Shown here: piece by piece, positions 17,179 through 23,022 of the stretch | Numbering within the stretch: position 1 is the stretch's first letter | Layout of the letters: each line of letters begins with the position of its first letter | Assembly: GCA_002348225.1 (NCBI GenBank) | Contig: DEAP01000061.1 | Location: 1-26,910 of the forward strand | From: Dehalococcoidia bacterium UBA2979 | GTDB lineage: Bacteria > Chloroflexota > Dehalococcoidia > UBA2979 | Reading direction: 5' to 3' | DNA: 26,910 nt | Program-made: the position numbers and the translations under genes | The notes under the pieces: generated by a model | What the model saw: only the letters and a program-made list of their open reading frames with translations | What the model was told of the DNA's origin: nothing | Databases searched by the model: none

Positions 17179-18858
17179 TTACTTCTTCTGTAGCTGTCGT
17201 TCGAACCGTCTGCGTTCAGCCCGGGTAGCACCGGGAGCTGTGACATCGATCATGCCAATAGTGATCAATTCTGGAAGTGTTTTCAACACAACGGCGTTCA
17301 TTGCTCCCTTATCGGCTACACCATGATCCGACTCAAACTGACCTATTATGTCGGACAAAATCGTTCCACCGTCTATACGAGAAATTAAATCTGCCATGAC
17401 AGCAGTTAATGGATAACCATGTGTCAGGGTGTCCTGTCCATCAACAACTAAATGGGCGACCTGTTTATATTCCTGACCTGACAAGATCGGTTTCTGCACC
17501 AATCGTATGTGACTCGGCAAAGACGGAATACTCTCTAATAGCTCCTTGCCGCCATCCTGAGTTAGGCGTTCAGTCGTATTCTTCCGTTCTTCAAGATAGG
17601 ACTCCATGCGTTTGACATCATTGAGTATTCCATCTGGAACTTCACCTCTCTCGATAACTGCGCGCTCATAGCCTTGTGGTGGTTGGCCACCAACCACCTT
17701 CACAAAAGCCTCCTTCGGCGTTTTTGAGTCATCGCCGAGGATCCTTCGAGCTTCCCAGAAATATGAATCCGCCGTTCTGTTTGTGCCGTAGAACAGCTGG
17801 GCTGTCAAATGAAAATACTGATATTGCTTCTCGTAGATGTCCCGATACGTCTGATCTGCCTGAGATCTCGACAAGGGGTCCTTGAGGACCGTCTGAACGT
17901 AAGTCGATGCAAGTGATGCAGATCCAAGCGCAAGATGCACTCCAGACGAAAATAGTGGATCAACAAAACAGGCGGCATCACCAACCAGAATATATCCATC
18001 TCCTGAAAATTGAGTCGACTTATAGGACCAATCCCTAACTACCTTCGACTCGCCAACAAGTTCAGCATTCTCCAGTAACTCGGTTACGTGTGGAGCATCT
18101 TCAATTTGCTTTAACAAAAACCCGTCTGAGCCCAGTTCACGCAGTCGTTCATGTGCCACATCTTTATCGACGACCGCGCCAACACTATCCATCCCAATAT
18201 GCAGAGGAATTTTCCATAACCAACCATGTTCGAAGGCCTCGATAAATATATTTCCATCATTTGGACTATCCAAATGCCGAGCATTCTTGAAATATCCGTA
18301 GACAGCTAGATTATTGAAGTGAGTATCCCACTCAAGCAACCCCAATTTACGACTTAAAAGTGCCGCCTGCCCACTTGCGTCAACAACAAATCTAGCTGAC
18401 ACCTGTTTCTCTGAACCTTCATGAAGATAGACAGCACCAGTAGCTCGTTCATTCTCAAAGATAACATCAAGCACCTGTGCTTCTTCTATTACCTCCACTC
18501 CATGCTTGCTGGCATTCTTCAAGAGAATGTCGTCAAACTCTGACCGCACCACCTGAAAAGAAGTCGGCCGCTGCCCTGGGTCATCAGCGAAATACCAACT
18601 CCATGGTTCGGGATCAGCCCCCCATACTAAAGTTGCGCCATGCTTGGTCACAAAACCAGCACGCTCGATCTCAGGCATCACACCGATTTGTTCGAGGATG
18701 GGAATACTTGCCGGTAGAAGTGACTCACCAACGTGTTCCCGAGGAAATTTCTCTCGTTCGAGAATGATTACCTTATAACCCGCGTCAGACAGCATTGTTG
18801 CCGAAGCACTACCAGCGGGACCGCCGCCCAAAACTAGAATGTCGCAAGAATCAGTCAT
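17179..18858 (-). CDS. Flavin-dependent halogenase with extra C-terminal domain
   Basis: A 559-residue flavoprotein predicted to attach halide to an organic substrate using FADH2 and oxygen. It has GGGPAGS (11-17) for FAD, GESLLPA (44-50), Lys72 in TKHGATLVWG as the candidate catalytic lysine, WLWKIP (213-218) matching WxWxIP, VGDAACFVDPLFSSG with F298-x2-P301-x2-S304-x-G306, and a conserved C-terminal helical region. WxWxIP and F-x2-P-x2-S-x-G together are known to separate halogenases from ordinary FAD monooxygenases and geranylgeranyl reductases. After about residue 440 a further segment of about 115 residues looks like a small winged-helix domain. ATG 18858 has GGAG five bases upstream. 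It follows the DppC-type permease by 20 bases. The substrate is unknown. Confidence 0.82.
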   Translation of the reverse strand: MTDSCDILVLGGGPAGSASATMLSDAGYKVIILEREKFPREHVGESLLPASIPILEQIGVMPEIERAGFVTKHGATLVWGADPEPWSWYFADDPGQRPTSFQVVRSEFDDILLKNASKHGVEVIEEAQVLDVIFENERATGAVYLHEGSEKQVSARFVVDASGQAALLSRKLGLLEWDTHFNNLAVYGYFKNARHLDSPNDGNIFIEAFEHGWLWKIPLHIGMDSVGAVVDKDVAHERLRELGSDGFLLKQIEDAPHVTELLENAELVGESKVVRDWSYKSTQFSGDGYILVGDAACFVDPLFSSGVHLALGSASLASTYVQTVLKDPLSRSQADQTYRDIYEKQYQYFHLTAQLFYGTNRTADSYFWEARRILGDDSKTPKEAFVKVVGGQPPQGYERAVIERGEVPDGILNDVKRMESYLEERKNTTERLTQDGGKELLESIPSLPSHIRLVQKPILSGQEYKQVAHLVVDGQDTLTHGYPLTAVMADLISRIDGGTILSDIIGQFESDHGVADKGAMNAVVLKTLPELITIGMIDVTAPGATRAERRRFERQLQKK

Positions 18859-18878
18859 CCCGACTCCGTATCAAAAAC

Positions 18879-19793
18879 CTAACTACCTGTCTTACGACGC
18901 ACCGGGTCAAGTCGCTCCGACAACACGTCACTCAGAAAGTTCAGGGACAATAATAATATAGCCATTAGAGCGACCGGCCCAAGCACATAATGAGGAGCAA
19001 ATCTCATATATCGGCCACCATCCATTAGAAGTTGTCCGAGCGTCGCATCAGGTGGTTTGGTACCTAGACCTAGATAATTCAGCGCTGCCATGGTCAACAC
19101 AGATGCAACGACCGCAAGCGGAAGAGCGACAGCAAAAGCACCGAAGGTGTTTACCGAAACATGCCGCCAAAGTATGCGCTGCTCTGAAGCTCCCACGCCA
19201 CGCGCGGCCTCAACATAATCACGTTCGCGCTCCCTAAGCACCTGTGCACGTGCCAAACGCGCCATACCAGAGACATTGAAAATTGCTATCGCTGCTCCCA
19301 ACGGAACGATTCCTCGTCCGAAGAAAGTACCGCTCATGATTGTAATAATCACGATTGCAATCAATATGCCCGGAAAAGCAAGTAGCGTATCCACGCCACG
19401 CATAATCAAAGTATCGGTCAGACCGCCACGCCATCCAGCAATATAGCCAAGAGCGATCCCAGCGATCCAGCCAATTGTTACCGCTGCTAAACCGATGATT
19501 ACAGTCCGACCAAGTCCGGCAGCATTCCGAGCAAGAAGATCACGGGATATGTGGTCCGTCCCCATCGGATGTTCCCAGGATGGTGTCTGATTCTTCGGAA
19601 CTCTCTCGATCCAATTCGGATCAGCATCCCATAAAATAGGTACAAAGATTGCAAACAGGCACAGAGCGCCAATACCTGTCAGCGAAAGTGCTCCTCTTGG
19701 ATTTTTAGCTATCCTCCCAAGCTCATGCAGAATAGCTCCCAACGTGCCTTTATCGTCAGATGCGTCCAGTAACGGATCAGTAGTAGCAGACAT
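18879..19793 (-). CDS. Peptide/nickel-type ABC transporter permease, DppC-like
   Basis: A 304-residue inner-membrane permease. An N-terminal cytoplasmic arm with one helix (about 36-54) is followed by the OppC/DppC motif HPMGTDHISRDLLAR (75-89) and a five-helix core from about 97. The EAA loop EAARGVGASEQRILWRHV begins at residue 195 and is the site that docks an ATPase. It starts with ATG 19793 inside a TAATG overlap with the DppB-like gene, so translation is coupled. It pairs with the DppB-like protein to form the channel for a substrate delivered by the binding protein at 20956-22785. The final helix and DVLSERLDPVRRK tail are normal for the family. Confidence 0.93.
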   Translation of the reverse strand: MSATTDPLLDASDDKGTLGAILHELGRIAKNPRGALSLTGIGALCLFAIFVPILWDADPNWIERVPKNQTPSWEHPMGTDHISRDLLARNAAGLGRTVIIGLAAVTIGWIAGIALGYIAGWRGGLTDTLIMRGVDTLLAFPGILIAIVIITIMSGTFFGRGIVPLGAAIAIFNVSGMARLARAQVLRERERDYVEAARGVGASEQRILWRHVSVNTFGAFAVALPLAVVASVLTMAALNYLGLGTKPPDATLGQLLMDGGRYMRFAPHYVLGPVALMAILLLSLNFLSDVLSERLDPVRRKTGS

Positions 19794-20758
19794 TAGGCCT
19801 CCGATTTCGCACCAAGGCGGATTCGTGGATCAAGCCCTACGTAGAGCAGATCCGTCAGTAGGTTTACAGTCAAGAAAATCATCACAAGCATCAAAGTAAT
19901 TGCTTGCATCAGTGTGTAATCACGCTCACGCACCGCGGTGACTAGAGATCTCCCGACCCCAGGCCACGTAAATACCTGTTCTATGACGAGTGTTCCCGCA
20001 AGAATACTCCCCACTTGCAAACCCATTATGGTCACTACAGGGATTAGGCTGGGTTTCAACGCGTGTCGAATCATCACTGTCCGTTCCCTTAGACCTTTCG
20101 CACGGGCGGTCCGTATATAATCTTCGGTCAACGTGTCTAATATAGACTGTCGCGTGTACCGCGATATCTGTGCGGCTACGATACTCCCCAGTGCGAGCGT
20201 CGGTAAAGCTAGATGTCTTAGTGACTCAATAGGATCCTCGGTGAATGGCACGCGCCCTGATGCGGGAAATATTTTAAACCCTATAGCGAATACCAGAAGA
20301 TAAAGTAGCCCTGCAATGAATGATGGCACGCCAATGTTGTAACCCGTCCAAATGTTAGACAGATAGTCCCAAAAACCACCACGGTTCACTGCGGCTAGAA
20401 CCCCCAAAACGATACCCCACAGGAAACCGTACGTCAGAGCGAATAGAGCAAGCTCGATAGTCGCCGGGAACGCACTCGTAACAATGTCAGTAACCGGCAC
20501 GCCTTTGTTCATCGAAATGCCGAAGTCTCCTTGAACAGCACCCCCGACCCATTTGAAATATTGAATATGAAAAGGATCGTTGAGGCCCATACGCTCGCGC
20601 GCAAGCTGCATAGCTTCTTCGCTCGTTTGATTCTCACCACCCGCGGCAAACATCGCTGGATCACCCGGAATTAAACGCACCACCATAAATACGAGAAACG
20701 AGGCCAAAAACGCCACGGGAAGCATCTGGGTAATTAAGCGATGGAAAAAATAATTCAT
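19793..20758 (-). CDS. Peptide/nickel-type ABC transporter permease, DppB-like
   Basis: A 321-residue permease with the DppB/OppB layout. TM1 is near the N-terminus (MLPVAFLASFLVFMVVRLIPGDPA), followed by a periplasmic loop with REERMGL-type sequence (ARERMGLNDPFHIQYFKWV) and GDFGISMNKGVPV. Five core helices follow, with the EAA-like loop TARAKGLRERTVMIRHALKPSLIPVVT. The tail LLYVGLDPRIRLG is the family C-terminus. ATG 20758 has GGGGTGG five bases upstream. Its stop is shared with the start of the DppC-like gene (TAATG). It sits 197 bases downstream of the binding protein gene, with hairpins in the gap. All motifs are intact. Confidence 0.93.
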   Translation of the reverse strand: MNYFFHRLITQMLPVAFLASFLVFMVVRLIPGDPAMFAAGGENQTSEEAMQLARERMGLNDPFHIQYFKWVGGAVQGDFGISMNKGVPVTDIVTSAFPATIELALFALTYGFLWGIVLGVLAAVNRGGFWDYLSNIWTGYNIGVPSFIAGLLYLLVFAIGFKIFPASGRVPFTEDPIESLRHLALPTLALGSIVAAQISRYTRQSILDTLTEDYIRTARAKGLRERTVMIRHALKPSLIPVVTIMGLQVGSILAGTLVIEQVFTWPGVGRSLVTAVRERDYTLMQAITLMLVMIFLTVNLLTDLLYVGLDPRIRLGAKSEA

Positions 20759-20873
20759 CTAGCCACCCCACAGTAGAAACGAGAGTTCCACTCGTCTCGA
20801 ATCGATATTAAACAGTTTAACAACGATCTTCTTCGCCATCGTCACTGAGTGACTGAAAGACCGCGGTCACAGA

Positions 20874-20909
20874 AACCGGCCCCGAAACTGTTTAGTTTCA
20901 GGGCCGGTT
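20874..20909 (-). repeat. Long intercistronic inverted repeat between binding protein and permease genes
   Basis: Arms of 15 bases (20874-20888 and 20895-20909) pair with a single mismatch around a six-base TGTTTA loop. The outer nine pairs are GC-rich (AACCGGCCC / GGGCCGGTT). On the minus strand UUUCUGU follows the stem, so it could be a weak terminator, or it could protect the binding protein mRNA from 3' decay. The TTTTTT tract on the minus strand (20916-20911) precedes the stem instead of following it. Confidence 0.6.
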
Positions 20910-20925
20910 CAAAAAAGTCTCATCA

Positions 20926-20944
20926 TTCCTGATCTAGTCAGGAA
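20926..20944. repeat. Short inverted repeat after the binding protein stop
   Basis: TTCCTGA (20926-20932) and TCAGGAA (20938-20944) pair around a five-base loop, 12 bases after the stop of the binding protein gene. On the minus strand a T6 tract (20916-20911) follows nine bases after the stem, too far for a classic terminator. It probably acts together with the larger hairpin next to it. Two more small palindromes, at 20841-20853 and 20860-20869, lie in the same gap. Confidence 0.5.
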
Positions 20945-20955
20945 CAAACGTACGA

Positions 20956-22785
20956 CTAACCTTCGGCCCGTTGAGCCCACTTCAGGTAACCCCAACCTTC
21001 GGCATCAGTACCAAGGTTTTCGTGACCACCTGTCCATTGGACGTTTGGTGATCGGAACCGGTTACCGTTTGTACGACATACAAGTCGAGACCACGCTACA
21101 TCATGGAACTTCTCATTCCATGCCTTGTAGTCGTCGAACGTACCATCGATCACGCCTTCAATCATGTCAAGCCATTCCAGCTCGTCTTTGACGCCTGGTC
21201 GATCACGAAGGTTTTCAGCAGACTCAACTGGCGCGTTCATACGCCCGTCGTAAGAGTCAGCGAACAAACAGGTTAGCGCTGGACTACCCTGCTTTATCCA
21301 GTTACCGAAACCAATGAGCATGTGCTCAAATGTACCCGTGGTCTGCAGTGAGATCATCTCACTGTACTCACGGTTCCTGATGTTCAAGTTGATGCCCATC
21401 TGACCAAGCTCTTGCTGAATGATCTGAGCTGTTGCTGGAGCATCTAGACGCTCAGGGAGTACCTCAGCGTTAAGCTCGTCACCGTCACCCATACCAGCTG
21501 CCGAAATAAGCTTTGCAGCTTCAGCTGGATCAAATAGCGGAGCATCCATCGCAGCATCGTATGCAAGCGAGTTGGGTTGCCACTGGAGATATCCATGCGA
21601 ATCGAATTCTCCGAAGTACTCTGCAGAAATTCGCTCACTGTCCACAAGTCGCATCAAACCCTGACGAACGCGCTTATCGAGAAGATCTGCACGGAGTCTG
21701 AACACTCGTCCACCTTGACCCATGTAGGTCTCGTGCGTCCACTTGGAATTGCCCTTAATTGCCTCGGCATGCTCAGGAAGCAACGTACCACCGGTAAAGA
21801 GGTCGATGTCTCCAGCCTCGAAGGCCAGTCCCTGGGCACCTGAATCCGCAAATATTGTGGATTCAACCTTATCTAGATAAGGCGCATCATTAGCATTATT
21901 CCAGTAATCGGCATTCCGTGTTAACTCATATCCAACGTTCGGATCGTAGTTTCCAAAAATAAACGGTCCAGTACCGATCAGGTTGCCGTTAAGTACTGAT
22001 CCATCCTCGATAGACGGTCTATGTCCAATGTTGGCTCCACGGAAATAGTCAAATATATATCCGGTAGGCTTGCTCAATCGAACGACTACTGTCTTCTCGT
22101 CAGGAGTTTCTACTGCGGTGATGTTCTTAGACAGGAGGTCACCAGCATAGGGGCTTCCAACAACACCTTCGTATTCGTTATCTTTCATCGTGTCGATGGA
22201 CCACTTGATGTCTTCTGAAGTCATCTCGTCACCATTGTGATAATGGACATGCTGATCGACCAAATTAAATATGATCGTCGTGCCACCATCGGCAACTTCC
22301 CAACTCTGTGCAAGACCAGGATACACACTGTAATCACCATCGTAGAGCTCATACAGGGTTGCCTCTTGATCAGCTTGTATCTGACGGCGACCCTTCATGT
22401 TCCCGACCTCTACCAGGCGGTCGAAAATTCTCGAGTTCTGGTTAAGGTAGGTGTTGTTACCAGCTGTATTGAATGGCATGCGAACGAAGTTCGGAGTCGA
22501 ATTTGTTCCCGCCTTCAACGTACCACCACTCCGAGTTGCTTGAGGGGTTGCAGCCGCAGTCGCAGCACTTGAACTACTTGAGCTGCTTGAGCTGCTTGAG
22601 CTGCTTGAGCTGCTTGAGCTGCTTGAGCTGCTTGAGCTGCCTGAGGAGGCAGTAGACGCAGACGTACTCTCTCCATCGTCTCCGCAACCGATAAGGGCGG
22701 CACCGGCAAGGCCCGCTCCCCCAAGAGCTGCACTTCTGATTAATCCGCGCCGACTGAATGTCCTACGCTTCCAATAATCGCTCAT
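20956..22785 (-). CDS. ABC transporter substrate-binding lipoprotein, peptide/nickel family, with poly-Ser linker
   Basis: A 609-residue extracytoplasmic solute-binding protein of family 5 (SBP_bac_5). The N-terminus has a twin-arginine signal (SRRGLIR, residues 11-17), a hydrophobic stretch, and a lipobox LIGC with acceptor Cys34. A low-complexity linker follows, with 24 consecutive serines at about residues 50-73, then Ala/Thr. The binding domain starts near residue 86 with SGGTLKAGTNS. Family patterns include the early YELYDGDYSVYPGLAQSWEVADGGTTIIFNL and LTSEDIKWSIDTM-type segment, and the later EAAKLISAAG. It should capture an oligopeptide or similar solute for the two permeases downstream. 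AAGGAGATCT before ATG 22785 is a strong ribosome binding site. Confidence 0.92.
   Translation of the reverse strand: MSDYWKRRTFSRRGLIRSAALGGAGLAGAALIGCGDDGESTSASTASSGSSSSSSSSSSSSSSSSSSSSSSSSAATAAATPQATRSGGTLKAGTNSTPNFVRMPFNTAGNNTYLNQNSRIFDRLVEVGNMKGRRQIQADQEATLYELYDGDYSVYPGLAQSWEVADGGTTIIFNLVDQHVHYHNGDEMTSEDIKWSIDTMKDNEYEGVVGSPYAGDLLSKNITAVETPDEKTVVVRLSKPTGYIFDYFRGANIGHRPSIEDGSVLNGNLIGTGPFIFGNYDPNVGYELTRNADYWNNANDAPYLDKVESTIFADSGAQGLAFEAGDIDLFTGGTLLPEHAEAIKGNSKWTHETYMGQGGRVFRLRADLLDKRVRQGLMRLVDSERISAEYFGEFDSHGYLQWQPNSLAYDAAMDAPLFDPAEAAKLISAAGMGDGDELNAEVLPERLDAPATAQIIQQELGQMGINLNIRNREYSEMISLQTTGTFEHMLIGFGNWIKQGSPALTCLFADSYDGRMNAPVESAENLRDRPGVKDELEWLDMIEGVIDGTFDDYKAWNEKFHDVAWSRLVCRTNGNRFRSPNVQWTGGHENLGTDAEGWGYLKWAQRAEG
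22568..22648. repeat. 9-bp tandem repeat encoding the poly-Ser linker
   Basis: Seven perfect copies of CTTGAGCTG (22577-22639) are flanked by diverged copies CTTGAACTA (22568-22576) and CCTGAGGAG (22640-22648). On the coding minus strand each unit reads as serine codons AGC-TCA-AGC in phase with the frame. Gain or loss of a unit changes the linker by three residues without a frameshift. Confidence 0.95.
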
Positions 22786-22827
22786 AGATCTCCTTAATTG
22801 ATTCCCTTGTCGCTGATGTCCAACTCT

Positions 22828-22855
22828 ATTCTAACTCTAATAAAGCACAACTCAA
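22828..22855 (-). promoter_or_regulatory. Candidate sigma-70-type promoter for the transporter-halogenase operon
   Basis: On the minus strand TTGAGT (22855-22850) and TAGAAT (22833-22828) are separated by 16 bases. The -10 element matches TATAAT in five of six positions and the -35 element matches TTGACA in four of six. It lies about 43 bases before the binding protein ATG. Called by eye. Confidence 0.4.
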
Positions 22856-22906
22856 TATGAGCCTTAAGACATATTCCGAAAATGTATGCTGTACTCCCTT
22901 GACCGT

Positions 22907-22924
22907 CTGTTAACTATCTAACAG
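22907..22924. promoter_or_regulatory. Candidate operator in the divergent promoter region
   Basis: CTGTTA and TAACAG form a perfect six-base inverted repeat with a six-base spacer between the divergent transporter operon and CoA-transferase operon. The size suits a dimeric repressor. No regulator gene is in the window, and a short palindrome can occur by chance. Confidence 0.25.
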
Positions 22925-23022
22925 TTCCCGAAATGACTTCGTGAAACCATGTGCCTCTCGAGACTCAACAATATTGTAGATTTTGACGAAATGAAGCAGC
23001 TGAGAGATGATGTCTAACACTC

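Noticed and set aside
17179..18858. Geranylgeranyl reductase or simple FAD monooxygenase
   Set aside because: WxWxIP, the lysine in TKHGATLVWG and F-x2-P-x2-S-x-G together favour a halogenase.
22568..22648. CRISPR array or regulatory repeat array
   Set aside because: The units are 9 bp, contiguous without spacers and in frame with a coding sequence.
22473..22733. Repeat-rich frames (LSC repeats and AQ/QAA repeats) over the serine linker
   Set aside because: They are other-frame readings of the 9-bp tandem repeat inside the binding protein gene.
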